A stretch of DNA of 64,000 nucleotides from Chamaelirium japonicum (lineage: Eukaryota > Streptophyta > Magnoliopsida > Liliales > Melanthiaceae), in assembly GCA_947650365.1 (NCBI GenBank), contig OX393550.1, positions 122,018,374 through 122,082,373 of the forward strand, read 5' to 3'. Below, piece by piece: positions 1 to 16,600 of the stretch (position 1 is the stretch's first letter; each line of letters begins with the position of its first letter). The translations under genes and the position numbers were made by a program. A model generated the notes under the pieces. It searched no databases, had not been told where the DNA came from, and was given only the letters and a program-made list of their open reading frames with translations.

Positions 1-3000
1 AGATCGTATGAATGAATTAGATTGGATCGTATTAATGAATTAGAATGGATCGTGTGAATGAATTTGAATGGATCGTACGAATGAATTAGAATGGATAGAT
101 TCGTGCGAATGGATTTGAATGGATCGTACGACGGAATTAGAATGGATCGTACGAAGGAATTAGAATAGATCATACGAAGAAATTAGAATGGATCGTACGA
201 ATGAATTAGAATGGATCGTATAAATGAATTAGAATGGATCGTGCGAATGAATTAAAATGGATCGTATGAATGAAATAGAATGGATCATATGAATTAGAAT
301 GGATCGTACGAATGAAATAGAATGGATCGTACGAATGAATTAGAATAGATTATGCGAATGGATTAGAATGGATCATATGATTGAGTAAGAATGGATTGAA
401 CGAATGAAATAGAATAGATCGTACGAATGAATTAGAATGGATCATGCTAATGAATTAGAATTGATCGTACGAATGAATTAGAATAGATTGTGCGAATGAA
501 TTAGAATGGATCGTACGAATGAATAGGAATGGATACATTCGTGCGAATGAAATAGAATGGATCGTATGAATGAATTAGAGTGGATACATTCGTACAAATG
601 AATTAGAATGGATCGTACGAATGAATTAGAATGGATACATTCGTGCGAATGAATTAGAATGGATCATATGAATGAATTAGAATGGATCGTTTGAGTGAAT
701 ACGAATGGATCGTGCGAATGAATTAGAATGGATTGTACGAATGAATTAGAATGGATCGTACGAATGAATTAGAATAGATTGTGCGAATGGATTAGAATGG
801 ATCATACGATTGAGTAAGAATGGATTGTACGAATGAAATAGAATAGATCGTACGAATGAATTAGAATGGATCATGCTAATGAATTAGAATTGATCGTACG
901 AATGAATTAGAATAGATTGTGCGAATGAATTAGAATGGATCGTACGAATGAATTGGAATGGATACATTCGTGCCAATGAATTAGAATGGATCGTATGAAT
1001 GAATTAGAGTGGATACATTCGTACAAATGAATTAGAATGGATCGTACGAATGAATTAGAATGGATACATTCGTGCGAATGAATTAGAATGGATCGTACGA
1101 ATGAATTAGAATGGATTGTACGAATGAAATAGAATAGATCGTACGAATGAATTAGATTGGATCATACTAATAAATTAGAATTGATCATACGAATGAAATA
1201 GAATGGATCGTACAAAGGAATTAGAAAGGATCGTACAAACGAATTAGAATGGATCGTATGAATGAAATAGAATAGATCGTACGAATGAATTAGAATGGAT
1301 CGTATGAATGAATTAGATTGGATCGTATGAATGAATTAGAATGGATTGTACGAATGAAATAGAATAGATCGTACGAATGAATTAGAATGGATCGTGCGAA
1401 TGAATTAGAATGGGTCGTACGAAAGAATTAGAATAGATACACGATCCAGATCCATTCTAATTCATTCGCACAATCTATTCTAATTCATTCGTAGGATCCA
1501 TTCTAATTCATTACTACGATCCATTCTAATTCATTCATACGATCCATTCTAATTCATTCGTACGATCCATTCTAATTCATTCGCACGATCCATTCTAATT
1601 CATTCATACGATCCATTCTAATTCATTCGTATGTATCCATTCTAATTCATTCATACGATCCATTCTAATTCTACGATCCATTCTTACTCATTCGTATTAT
1701 CCATTTTAATTCATTCACACGAATGAATTAGAATAGATTGTGCGAATGAATTAGAATGGATCGTACGAATGAATTGGAATGGATACATTCGTGCGAATGA
1801 ATTAGAATGGATCGTATGAATGAATTAGAGTGGATACATTCGTACAAATGAATTAGAATGGATCGTACGAATGAATTAGAATGGATACATTCATGCGAAT
1901 GAATTAGAATGGATCATATGAATGAATTAGAATGGATCGTTTGAGTGAATGCGAATGGATCGTGCGAATGAATTAGAATGGATTGTACGAATGAATTAGA
2001 ATGGATCGAACGAATGAATTAGAATGGATACATTCGTGCGAATCCATTCTATTTCTTTCGTACGATCCATTCTAATTCATTCGCACGATCCATTCAAATT
2101 CATTCATACGATCCATTCTAATTCATTCGTACGATCCATTCTAATTCATTCGTACGATCCATTCTAATTCATTCGCACAATCTATTCTAATTCATTCGTA
2201 CGATCCATTCTTACTCATTCGTACGATCCATTCTAATTCATTTGCACGAAGGTATCCATTCTAATTCATTCGTACTATCCATTCTAATTCCTTCGTACGA
2301 TCCATTCTAATTCCTTCGTACGATCCATTCTAATTCATTCATACGATCCATTCAAATTCCATCGTATGATCCATTCTAATTCATTCGTACGGTATGATTC
2401 ATTCTAATTCATTCGTACGATTCATTCTAATTCAATCCATTCTAATTCATTCGTACGATCCATTCTAATTCATTCGTACGATTCATTCTAATTCAATCCA
2501 TTCTAATTCATTCGTACGATCCATTCTTACTCATTCGCACGATCCATTCTAATTCATTCGCACGAATGAATCCATTCTAATTCATTCGTATGATCCATTC
2601 TAATTCATTCGCATGAATGTATCCATTCTAATTTATTCGTACGATCCATTCTATCTCATTCGTACAATCCATTCTATTTCATTCGTACGATCCATTCTAA
2701 TTCATTCGCACGATCCATTCTAATTCATTCGCATGATCCATTCTAATTCATTCGTACGATCGATTTTAATTCATTCATACGATCCATTCTAATTCATTCG
2801 CACGAATGTATCCATTCTAATTCATTCGTACGATCCATTCTAATTCATTCGCACAATCTATTCTAATTCATTCATACGATCCATTCTAATTTATTCGCAT
2901 GATCCATTCTAATTCATTCATACGATCCATTCTAATTCAATCATATGATCCATTCTAATTCATTCGCACGATCCATTCTTACTCATTCGTACGATCCAAT

Positions 3001-5089
3001 CTAATTCATTCGCACGATCCATTCTAATTCATTAATACGATCCATTCTAATTCATTCGCACGATCCATTCGAATGAATTAGATTGGATCGTATGAATGAA
3101 TTAGAATGGATCATGCGAATGAATTAGAATGGATCGTACGAATGAATTAGAATGGATCGTACGAATGAATTAGAATGGATCGTACGAATGAATTAGAATG
3201 GATCGTATGAATTAGAATGGATCGTACGAAGGAAATAGAATGGATTGTATGAATGAATTAGATTGGATCGTATTAATGAATTTGAATGGATCGTATGAAT
3301 GAATTAGATTGGATCGTATGAATGAATTAGATTGGATCGTATGAATGAATTAGAATGGATCTTGCGAATGAATTAGAATGGATCGTACGAATGAAATAGA
3401 ATGGATTGTATGAATGAATTAGAATAGATCGTGCGAATGAATTAGAATGGATCATACGAATGAATTAGAATGGATCATATGAATGAATTAGAATGGATCG
3501 TACGTATGAATTAGAATGGATCGTGCGAATGAATTAGAATGGATCGTATGAATGAATTAGAGTAGATACATTCGTACGAAAGAATTAGAATGGATCGTAC
3601 GAATGAATTAGAATGGATTATATGAATGAATTAGAATGGATCGTACGAATGAATTAGAATGGATACATTCGTGCGAATGAATTAGAATGGATTGTACGAA
3701 TAAATTAGAATGGATCGTACGAATGAATTAGAATAGAATGTACGAATGAATTAGAATGGATCGTACGTCTAATTCATTCGTACGATCCATTCTAATTCAT
3801 TCATACAATCCATTCTACTTCTTTTGCACGAATGTATCCATTCTAATTCATTCGTACGATCCATTCTAATTCCTTCGTACGATCCATTCTAATTCCTTCG
3901 TATGATCCATTCTAATTCATTCCCATGAATGTATCTATTCTAATTGATACGTACGATCCATTCTATTTCATTCGTATGATCCATTCTTACTGATTCGTAT
4001 GATCCAATTTAATTCATTCATACGATCCATTCTACGATCCATTCTAATTCATTCGTACGTTCCATTCTAATTCATTAGCACGATCAATGCTAATTCATTC
4101 GTACGATCCATTCTAATTCATTCGTACAATCCATTCTATATCATTCGTACGATCCATTCTTACTCATTCGTATGATCCATTCTAATTCATTCGCACGAAT
4201 GTATCCATTCTAATTCATTCGTACAATCCATTCTTACTCATTCGTAATGAATTAGAACGGATAGATTCGTGCAAAAGAATTAGAATGGATTGTATGAATG
4301 AATTAGAATGGATCGTGCAAATGAATTAGAATGGATCGTGCGAATGAATTAGAATGGATCGTACGAATGAATTAGAATAGATTGTGCAAATGAATTAGAA
4401 TGGATCGTACGAATGAATTAGAATGGATACATTCGTGCGAATGAATTAGAATTAGAATGAATTGGAATGGATCGTACGAATGAATTAGAGTGGATCGTAC
4501 GAATGAATTAGAATGGATACATTCGTGCCAATGAATTAGAATGGATCTTACGAATGAGTAAGAATGGATCGTACGAATGAAATAGAATGGATCATATGAA
4601 TCGTACGAATGTGTAAGAATGGATCGTACGAATGAATTAGAATGGATTGAATTAGAATGAATCGTACGAATAAATTAGAATGGATTGTACGAATGAATTA
4701 AAATGAATTAGAATGGATCGTGCGAATGAATTAGAATGGATCGTACGAATGAATTAGAATAGATTGTGCGAATGAGTTAGAATGGATCGTACGAATGAAT
4801 TAGAATGGATCGTACGAATGAATTAGAATGGATCGTATGAATGAATTAGAACGGATCGTGCGAATGAATTAGAATGGATCGTACGAATGAAATAGAATGG
4901 ATTTGCACGAATGTATCCATTCTAATTCATTCGTACGATCCATTCTAATTCATTCGTACGATCCATTCTAATTCATTCGCACAATCTATTATAATTCATT
5001 CGTACGATCCATTCTAATTCATTCATATGATCCATTCTAATTCATTCATACGATCCATTCTAATTCATTCATATGATCCATTCTAATTT

Positions 5090-8000
5090 ATTCGCACCAA
5101 TGTATCCATTCTAATTCATTCGTATGATCCATTCTAATTCATTCACACGATCCATTCTAATTCATTCATACAATCCATTCTATTTCTTTTGCACGAATGT
5201 ATCCATTCTAATTCATTCGTACGATCCATTCTATTTCATTCGTACGATCCATTCTAATTCATTCGTACAATCCATTCTAATTCATTCGCACGATCTATTC
5301 GAATTCATTCGCACGAATGTATCCACTCTAATTCATTCATACGATCCATTCTAATTCCTTTGTACGATCCATTCTATTTCATTCGTATGATCCATTCTAT
5401 TTCATTCATATAATCGATTCTAATTCATTCGCACGATCCATTCTAATTCATTCATACAATCCATTCTAATTCATTCGTATGATCCATTCTAATTCATTCG
5501 TTCGATCCATTCTAATTTATTCGCACGATCCATTCTAATTCATTCATACGATCCATTCTTACTCATTCGTACGAATGAATTAATTAGAATGGATCGTACG
5601 ACCGAATTAGAATGGATACATTCGTGCGAATGAATTAGAATGGATCATACGAAGGAATGGATCGTATGAATGAAATAGAATAGATCGTACGAATGAATTA
5701 GAATGGATCGTATGAATGAATTAGAATGGATCGTACGAAGGAATTAGAATGGATTATATGAATGAATTAGAATGGATTGTATGAATGAATTAGAATGGAT
5801 CGTGCGAATGAAATAGAATAGATCGTACGAATGAATTAGAATGGATCGTATGAATGAATTAGAATGGATCGTACGAAGGAATTAGAATGGATTGTATGAA
5901 TGAATTAGAATAGATCGTATGAATGAATTAGAATGGATCTTACAAATAAATTAGAACGGATTGAATTAGAATGGATCGTACGAATGAATTAGAATGAATT
6001 ATACCGTACGAATGAATTAGAATGGATCGTACGAAGGAATTAGAATGGATCGTACGAATGAATTAGAATGGATCGTACGAATGAATTAGAATGGATCGTA
6101 CGAAGGAATTAGAACGGATCGTACGAAGGAATTAGAATGGATAGTATGAATGAATTAGAATGGATACCTTCGTGCAAATGAATTAGAATGGATCGTACGA
6201 ATGAGTAAGAATGGATCGTACGAATGAAATAGAATGGATCGTATGAATGAATTAGAATGGATCGTGAGAATGAATTAGAATGGATCGTACGAATGAATTA
6301 GAATGGATAGATTCGTGCGAATGAATTAGAATGGATCGTACGAAGGAATTAGAATGGATCGTACGAAGGAATTAGAATAGATCATACGAAGAAATTAGAA
6401 TGGATCGTACGAATGAATTAGAATGGATCGTATGAATGAATTAGAATGGATCGTGCGAATGAATTAAAATGGATCGTATGAATGAAATAGAATGGATCGT
6501 ATGAATTAGAATGGATCGTACGAATGAAATAGAATGTATCATACGAATGAATTAGAATAGATTGTGCGAATGGATTAGAATGGATCATACGATTGAGTAA
6601 GAATGGATTATACGAATGAAATAGAATAGATCGTACGAATGAATTAGAATATATCATGCTAATGAATTAGAATTGATCGTACGAATGAATTAGAATAGAT
6701 TGTGCGAATGAATTAGAATGGATCGTACGAATGAATTGGAATGGATACATTCGTGCAAATGAATTAGAATGGATCGTATGAATGAATTAGAGTGGATACA
6801 TTCGTACAAATGAATTAGAATGGATCGTACGAATGAATTAGAATGGATACATTCGTGCGAATGAATTAGAATGGATCATATGAATGAATTAGAATGGATC
6901 ATTTGAGTGAATGCGAATGGATCGTGCGAATGAATTAGAATGGATTGTACGAATGAATTAGAATGGATCGTACGAATGAATTAGAATGGATACATTCGTG
7001 CGAATCCATTCTATTTCATTCGTACGATCCATTCTAATTCATTCACACGATCCATTCTAATTCATTCGCACAATCTATTCTAATTCATTCGTACGATCCA
7101 TTCTAATTAATTCGCACGATCCATTCTAATTCATTCATACGATCCATTCTATTTCATTCGTACGATCCATTCTTACTCATTCGTACGATCCATTCTAATT
7201 CATTTGCATGAAGGTATCCATTCTAATTCCTTCGTACGATCCATTCTAATTCCTTCGTACGATCCATTCTAATTCATTCGTACGATCCATTCTAATTCAT
7301 TCGTACAATCCATTCTAATTCATTCGCACGATCCATTCGCATTCACTCAAACGATCCATTCTAATTCATTCATATGATCCATTCTAATTCATTCGCACGA
7401 ATATATCCATTCTAATTCATTCGTACGATCCATTCTAATTCATTTGTACGAATGTATCCACTCTAATTCATTCATACGATCCATTCTAATTCATTCGCAC
7501 GAATGTATCCATTCCAATTCATTCATACGATCCATTCTAATTCATTCGCACAATCTATTCTATTTCATTCGTACGATCAATTCTAATTCATTAGCATGAT
7601 CCATTCTAATTCATTCGTACGATCTATTCTATTTCATTCGTACAATCCATTCTTACTCAATCGTATGATCCATTCTAATCCATTCGCAGAATCTATTCTA
7701 ATTCATTCATACGATCCATTCTATTTCATTCGTACGATCCATTCTAATTCATACGATCCATTCTATTTCATTCATACGATCCATTTTAATTCATTCGCAC
7801 GATCCATTCTAATTCATTCATACGATCCATTCTAATTCATTCGTACGATCCATTCTAATTTCTTCGTATGATCTATTCTAATTCCTTCGTACGATCCATT
7901 CAAATTCATTCGCACGAATCTATCCATTCTAATTCATTCGTACGATCCATTCTAATTCATTCGCACGATCCATTCTAATTCATTAATACGATCCAATCTA

Positions 8001-9150
8001 ATTCATTCATACGATCTATTCTAATTCATTCGCACGATCTAATCTATTTCATTCGTACAATCCATTCTAATTCATTCATACGATCCAATCTAATTCATTC
8101 ATACGATCCATTCTAATTCATTCGTACGATCTATTCTATTTCATTCATACGATCCATTCTAATTCGTTTGTACGATCCTTTCTAATTCCTTCGTACGATC
8201 CATTCTATTTCATTTGTATGACCCATTCTAATTCATAAGTACGATCCATTCTAATTCATTCAAATGATCCATTCTAACTCATTCGTACGATCCATTCTAA
8301 TTCATTCGCACGATCCATTCTAATTCATTCGTACGAATGAATCCACTCTAATTCATTCATACGATCCATTCTAATTCATTCGTATGATCCATTCTATTTC
8401 ATTCCTATGATCCATTCTAATTCCTTCGTACGATCCATTCTTATTCATTCCCATGAATGTATCCATTCTAATTCATACGTAAGATCCATTCTAATTCATT
8501 TACACGATCCAATCTAATTCATTCATACAATCTATTCTAATTCATTCGCACGAATTTATCCATTCTAACTCGTTCGTACGATCCATTCGAATTCATTCGC
8601 ACGAATGTATCCATTCTAATTCATTCGTACGATCCATTCCGTGCGAATGAATTAGAATGCATCGTACGAATGAATTAGAATGGATATATTCGTGCAAATG
8701 AATAAGAATAGATCGTACGAATGAATTAGAATAGATCGTACGAATGAATTAGAATGGATTGTATGAATGAATTAGATTAGATCGTATAAATGAATTAGAA
8801 TGGATCGTACGAATAAATTAGAATGGATTATATGAATGAAATAGAATAGATCATACGAATGGAATAGAATGGATCGTACGAAGGAATTAGAATGGATCGT
8901 ATGAATGAATTAGAGTGGATACATTTGTGCGAATGAATTCGAATAGATCGTGCGAATGAATTAGAATGGATTGTACGAATGAATTAGTATGGATCGTACG
9001 AATGAAATAGAATGGAACGTACGAATGAATTAGAATGGATACATTCGTGCAAAAGAAATAGAATGGATTGTATGAATGAATTAGAATGGATCGTGTGAAT
9101 GAATTAGAATGGATCATACGAATGAATTAGAATGGATACATTCGTGCGAA
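5090..9150. repeat. Giant imperfect inverted duplication of satellite, centre near 7126
   Basis: Variant patterns on the left reappear reverse-complemented on the right about one centre. The word TTTGAGTGAATGCGAAT at 6902-6918 pairs with its complement at 7334-7350. The variant run at 6418-6657 pairs with 7596-7835, and the run at 5124-5354 pairs with 8887-9117. The sums of paired coordinates are 14252-14253 for the inner pairs and 14241 for the outer pair, so the arms are nearly collinear with small indels. The innermost 7005-7265 or so is a single-orientation spacer. The outer limits are estimated by eye. Confidence 0.75.
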
Positions 9151-9403
9151 TGAATTAGAATGGATCGTGCGAATGAATTAGAATGGATCGTACGAATGAA
9201 TTAGAATGGATCGTATGAATGAATTAGAATGGATCGTGCGAATGAATTAGAATGGATCGTGCGAATGAATCAGAATGGATCGTACGAATGAATTAGAATG
9301 GATCGTACGAATGAATTAGATTGGATCGTATTAATGAATTAGAATGGATCGTACGAATGAATAAAAATAGATCGTACGAATGAATTAGAATGGATACGAA
9401 TGG

Positions 9404-12400
9404 ATCGTACGAATGAGTAAGAATGGATCGTACGAATGAAATAAAATGGATTGTACGAATGAATTAGAATGGATACATTCGTGCGAATGAATTAGGATGG
9501 ATCGTATGAATGAATTAGAATAGATTGTGCGAATGAATTAGAATGGATCGTACGAATGAATTAGAATGGATACATTCATGCGAATGAATTAGAATGGATC
9601 GTATGAATGAATTAGAATGGATCGTATGAGTAAATTAGAATGGATACGAAGGAATTAGAATGGATCGTACGATGGAATTAGAATGGAGAATGGATCGTGC
9701 GAATGAATTAGAATGGATCGTGCAATAAGAATGGATCGTACGAATGAAATAGAATAGATCGTACGGATAAATGAATTTGGATCGTGCTAATGAATTAGAA
9801 TGGATCGTACGAATGAATTAGAATGGATCGTACTAATGAATTAGAATAGATTGTGCGAATGAATTAGAATGGATCGTACGAATGAATTAGAAAGGATATA
9901 TTCGTGCGAATGAATTAGAATAGATCGTATGAATGAATTAGATTGGATCGTATTAATGAATTAGAATGGATCGTGCGAATGAATTAGAATGGATCGTACG
10001 AATGAATTAGAATGGATAGATTCGTGCGAATGAATATGAATGGATCGTACGAAGGAATTAGAATGGATCGTACGAAGGAATTAGAATAGATCATACGAAG
10101 AAATTAGAATGGATCGTACGAATGAATTAGAATGGATCGTATGAATGAATTAGAATGGATCGTGCGAATGAATTAAAATGGATCGTATGAATGAAATAGA
10201 ATGGATCGTATGAATTAGAATGGATCGTACGAATGAAATAGAATGGATCGTACGAATGAATTAGAATAGATTGTGCGAATGGATTAGAATGGATCATACG
10301 ATTGAGTAAGAATGGATTGTACGAATGAAATATTATAGATCGTACGATTGAATTAGAATGGATCATGCTAATGAATTAGAATTGATCGTACGAATGAATT
10401 AGAATAGATTGTGCGAATGAATTAGAATGGATCGTACGAATGAATTGGAATGGATACATTCGTGCGAATGAATTAGAATGGATCGTATGAATGAATTAGA
10501 GTGGATACATTCATACAAATGAATTAGAATGGATCATACGAATGAATTAGAATGGATACATTCGTGCGAATGAATTAGAATGGATCATATGAATGAATTA
10601 GAATGGATCGTTTGAGTGAATGCGAATGGATCATGCGAATAAATTAGAATGGATTGTACGAATGAATTAGAATGGATCGTACGAATGAATTAGAATGGAT
10701 ACATTCGTGCGAATCCATTCTATTTCATTCGTACGATCCATTCTAATTCATTCGCACGATCCATTCTAATTCATTCGTACGATCCATTCTAATTCATTCG
10801 TACGATCCATTCTAATTCATTCGCACAATCTATTCTAATTCATTCGTACGATCCATTCTAATTCATTCGTACGATCCATTCTAATTCATTCGTACGATCC
10901 ATTCTAATTCATTTGCACGATGGTATCCATTCTAATTCATTCGTACTATCCATTCTAATTCCTTCGTACGATCCATTCTAATTCCTTCGTACGATCTATC
11001 CTAATTCATTCATACGATCCATTCTAATTCATTCGTACGATCCATTCTAATTCCTTCGTATGATCCATTCTAATTCATTCGTACGGTATGATTCATTCTA
11101 ATTCATTCGTACGATTCATTCTAATTCAATCCATTCTAATTCATTCGTACGATCCATTCTAATTCATTCGTACGATCCATTCTAATTCATTCGTACGATT
11201 CATTCTAATTCAATCCATTCTAATTCATTCGTTTGATCCATTCTTACTCATTCATACGATCCATTCTAATTCATTCGCACGAATGAATCCATTCAAATTC
11301 ATTCGTATGATCCATTCTAATTCATTCGCATGAATGTATCCATTCTAATTCATTCGTACGATCCATTCTATCTCATTCGTACAATCCATTCTATTTCATT
11401 CGTACGATCCATTCTAATTCATTCGCCCGATCCATTCTAATTCATTCGCATGATCCATTCTAATTCATTCGTACGATCGATTCTAATTCATTCATACGAT
11501 CCATTCTAATTCATTCGCACGAATGTATCCATTCTAATTCATTCGTACGATCCATTCTAATTCATTCGCACAATCAATTCTAATTCATTCATACGATTCA
11601 TTCTAATTTATTCGCACGATCCATTCTAATTCATTCATACGATCCATTCTAATTCATTCATATGATCCATTCTAGTTCATTCGCACGATCCATTCTTACT
11701 CATTCGTACGATCCATTCTAATTCATTCGCACGATCCATTCTAATTCATTAATACGATCCATTCTAATTCATTCGCACGATCCATTCTAATTCATTCACA
11801 CTCATACGATCCATTCTAATTCATTCACACGAATGTATCCTTTCTAATTTATTCATACGATCCATTCTAATTTATTCACACGAATTAGAATGGATCGTAC
11901 GAAGGAATTAGAAAGGATCGTACAAACGAATTAGAATGGATCGTATGAATGAAATAGAATAGATCGTACGAATGAATTAGAATGGATCGTATGAATGAAT
12001 TAGATTGGATCGTATGAATGAATTAGAATGGATTGTACGAATGAAATAGAATAGATCGTACAAATGAATTAGAATGGATCGTGCGAATGAATTACAATGG
12101 GTCGTATGAATGAATTAAAATGGATCGTATGAATGAAATAGAATGGATCGTATGAATTAGAATGGATCGTACGAATGAAATAGAATGGATCGTACGAATG
12201 AATTAGAATAGATTGTGCGAACGGATTAAAATGGATCATACGATTGAGTAAGAATGGATTGTACGAATGAAATAGAATAGATCGTACGAATGAATTAGAA
12301 TGGATCATGCTAATGAATTAGAATTGATCGTATGAATGAATTAGAATAGATTGTGCGAATGAATTAGAATGGATCGTACGAATGAATTGGAATGGATACA

Positions 12401-13640
12401 TTCGTGCGAATGAATTAGAATGGATCGTATGAATGAATTAGAGTGGATACATTCGTACAAATGAATTAGAATGGATCGTACAAATGAATTAGAATGGATA
12501 CATTCGTGCGAATGAATTAGAATGGATCATATGAATGAATTAGAATGGATCGTTTGAGTGAATGCGAATGGATCGTGCGAATGAATTAGAATGGATTGTA
12601 CGAATGAATTAGAATGGATGGTACGAATGAATTAGAATCGATACATTCGTGCGAATCCATTCTATTTCATTCGTACGATCCATTCTAATTCATTCGCACG
12701 ATCCATTCTAATTCATTCGCACGATCCATTCTTACTCATTTGTACGATCCATTCTAATTCATTTGCACGAAGGTATCCATTCTAATTCATTCGTACTATC
12801 CATTCTAATTCCTTCGTACGATCCATTCTAATTCCTTCGTATGATCCATTCTAATTCATTCGTACGATCCATTCTAATTCATTCGTACGATCCATTCTAA
12901 TTCCTTTGTACGATCCATTCAAATTCATTTGCACGAATCTAACCATTCTAATTCATTCGTACGATCCATTCTAATTCATTCGCACGATCCGTTCTAATTC
13001 ATTAATACGATCCAATCTAATTCATTCATACGATTTATTCTAATTCATTCGCACGAATATATCCTTTCAAATTCATTCGTACGATCCATTCTAATTCATT
13101 CGCACAATCTATTCTAATTCATTAGTACGATCCATTCTAATTCATTCGTATGATCCATTCTAATTCACTAGCACGATCCAAATTCATTTATCCGTACGAT
13201 CTATTCTATTTCATTCGTACGATCCATTCTAATTGAATTAGAATGGATTGAATTAGAATGAATCGTACGAATGAATTAGAATGGATCGTACGAATGAATT
13301 AGAATGGATCGTACGAATGAATTAGAATGGATTGAATTAGAATGAATCGTACGAATGAATTAGAATGAATCATACGGTACGAATGAATTAGAATGGATCA
13401 TACAAAGGAATTAGAATGGATCGTACGAATGAATTAGAATGGATCGTACGAAGGAATTAGAATGGATCGTACGAAGGAATTAGAATGGATAGTACGAATG
13501 AATTAGAATGGATACCTTCGTGCAAATGAATTAGAATGGATCGTGCGAATGAATTAGAAAGGATACATTCGTGCGAATGAATTAGAATAGATCGTATGAG
13601 TGTGAATGAATTAGAATGGATCGTGTGAATGAATTAGAAT
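9404..13640. repeat. Higher-order duplication A, copy 1 (partner 20589-24903)
   Basis: The same order of rare variants and strand switches recurs at an offset of about 11.19-11.26 kb. The word GAATGAGTAAGAATGG at 9411 matches 20596, the variant run at 10127-10366 matches 21312-21548, and the one at 12069-12308 matches 23310-23549. Strand switches at 10714, 11884, 12655 and 13233 match 21896, 23122, 23892 and 24473. The similarity stops at about 13640, where the sequence changes to duplication B. Boundaries are estimated by eye. Confidence 0.75.
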
Positions 13641-16600
13641 GGATCATGCTAATGAATTAGAATTGATCGTACGAATGAATTAGAATAGATTGTGCGAATG
13701 AATTAGAATGGATCGTGCGAATGAGTTAGAATGGATCGTACGAATGAATTAGAATAGATTGTGCGAATGAATTAGAATGGATCGTACGAATGAATTAGAA
13801 TGGATCGTACGAATGAATTAGAATGGATCGTATGAATGAATTAGAATGGATCGTGCAAATGAATTAGAATGGATCGTACGAATGAATTAGAATAGATTGT
13901 GCGAATGAATTAGAATGGATCGTACGAATGAATTAGAATGGATACATTTGTGCGAATCCATTCTATTTCATTTGTACGATCCATTCTAATTCATTCGCAC
14001 GATCCATTCTAATTCATTCATACAAACCATTCTAATTCATTCGTACGATCCATTCTAATTCATTCGTACGATCCATTCTAATTCATTCGTACGATCCATT
14101 CTAATTCATTCGCACAATCTATTCTAATTCATTCGCACGAATGTATCCATTCTAATTCATTCGTACGATCCATTCTAATTCATTCGCACGATCTATTCTA
14201 ATTCATTCGTACGATCCATTCTAATTCATTCGCACGATCCATTCTAATTCATTCATACGATCCATTCTAATTCATTCGTACGATCCATTCTAATTCATTC
14301 GCACAATCTATTCTAATTCATTTGTACGATCCATTCTAATTCATTCGCACGATCCATTCTAATTCATTCATACGATCCATTCTATTTCATTCGTACGATC
14401 CATTCTTACTCATTTGTACAATCCATTCTAATTCATTTGCACGAAGGTATCCATTCTAATTCATTCGTACTATCCATTCTAATTCCTTCGTACGATCCAT
14501 TCTAATTCCTTCGTACGATCCATTCTAATTCATTCGTACGATCCATTCTAATTCATTCGTACGATCCATTCTAATTCCTTTGTATGATCCATTCTAATTC
14601 ATTCATACGGTATGATGAATTAGAATGGATCGTACGAATGAATTAGAATGGATCGTACGAATGAATTAGAATGGATTGAATTAGAATGAATCGTACGAAT
14701 GAATTAGAATGAATCATACAGTACGAATGAATTAGAATGATCGTTCAAATGAATTAGAATAGATTGTGCGAATGAATTAGAATGGATCGTACGAATGAAT
14801 TAGAATGGATCGTGCGAATAAATTAGAATGGATCGTGCGAATGAATTAGAATGAATCATATGAATGAAATAGAATGGATCGTATGAATTAGAATGGATTG
14901 TACGAATGAATTAGAATGGATCGTCCGTCGTACGAATGAATTAGAATGGATCATATTAATGAATTAGAATGGATCGTATGAATGAATTAGAATAGATCGT
15001 GCGAATGAATTAAAATGGATCGTATGAATGAAATAGAATGGATCGTATGAATTAGAATGGATCGTACGAATGAAATAGAATGGATCGTACGAATGAATTA
15101 GAATAGATTATGCTAATGGATTAGAATGGATCATACGATTGAGTAAGAATGGATTGTACGAATGAAATAGAATAGATCGTACGAATGAATTAGAATGGAT
15201 CGTATGAATGAATTAGAATAGATCGTACGAATGAATTAAAATGGATCGTATAAATGAATTAGAATGGATAGCATTAATGAATTTGAATGGATCGTATGAA
15301 TGAATTAGAATAGATCGTACGAATGAATTAGAATGGATCGTATGAATGAATTAGAATGGATCGTGCGAATGAATTCGAATGGTTCGTACGAATGAAATAG
15401 AATGGATTCGCACGAATGTATCCATTCTAATTCATTCGTACGATCTATTATAATTCATTCGTACAATCCATTCTAATTCATTCGCACGATCCATTCGCAT
15501 TCACTCAAACGATCCATACTAATTCATTCATATGATCCATTCTAATTCATTCACACGAATGTATCCATTCTAATTCATTCGTACGATCCATTCTAATTCA
15601 TTCGCACGATCTATTCTAATTCATTAATACGATCCAATCTAATTCATTCATACGATCTATTCTAATTCATTCGCACGAATATATCCTTTCTAATTCATTC
15701 GTACGATCCATTCTAATTCATTCGCACAATCTATTCTAATTCATTAGTACGATCCATTCTAATTCATTCGTACGATCCATTCTAATTCATTAGCACGATC
15801 CAAATTCATTTATCCGTACGATCTATTCTATTTCATTCGTACGATCCATTCTTATTGCACGATCCATTCTAATTCATTCGCACGATCCATTCTCCATTCT
15901 AATTCCTTCGTACGATCCATTCTAATTCCTTCGTATCCATTCTAATTCACTCATACGATCCATTCTAATTCATTCATACGATCCATTCTAATTCATTCGC
16001 ATGAATGTATCCATTCTAATTCATTCGTACGATCCATTATAATTCATTCGCACAATCTATTCTTATTCATTCATACTATCCATCCTAATTCATTCGCACG
16101 AATGTATCCATTCTAATTCATTCGTACAATCCATTCTATTTCATTCGTACGATCCATTCTTACTCATTCGTACGATCCATTCGTATCCATTCTAATTCAT
16201 TCGTACGATCTATTCTAATTCATTCATACGATCCATTCTAATTCATTAATACGATCCAATCTAATTCATTCATACGATCCATTCTAATTCATTCATACGA
16301 TCCATTCTAATTCATTCGCATGATCCATTCTAATTCATTCGCACGATCCATTCTAATTCATTCGTACGATCCATTCTAATTCATTCGTACGATCCATTCT
16401 AATTCATTCGCACGATCCATTCTAATTCATTCGCACGAATGTATCCATTCTAATTCATTCGTATGATCTATTCTAATTCATTCACACGATCCATTCTAAT
16501 TCATTCATACAATCCATTCTATTTCTTTTGCACGAATGTATCCATTCTAATTCATTCGTATGATCCATTCTATTTCATTCGTACGATCCATTCTAATTCA

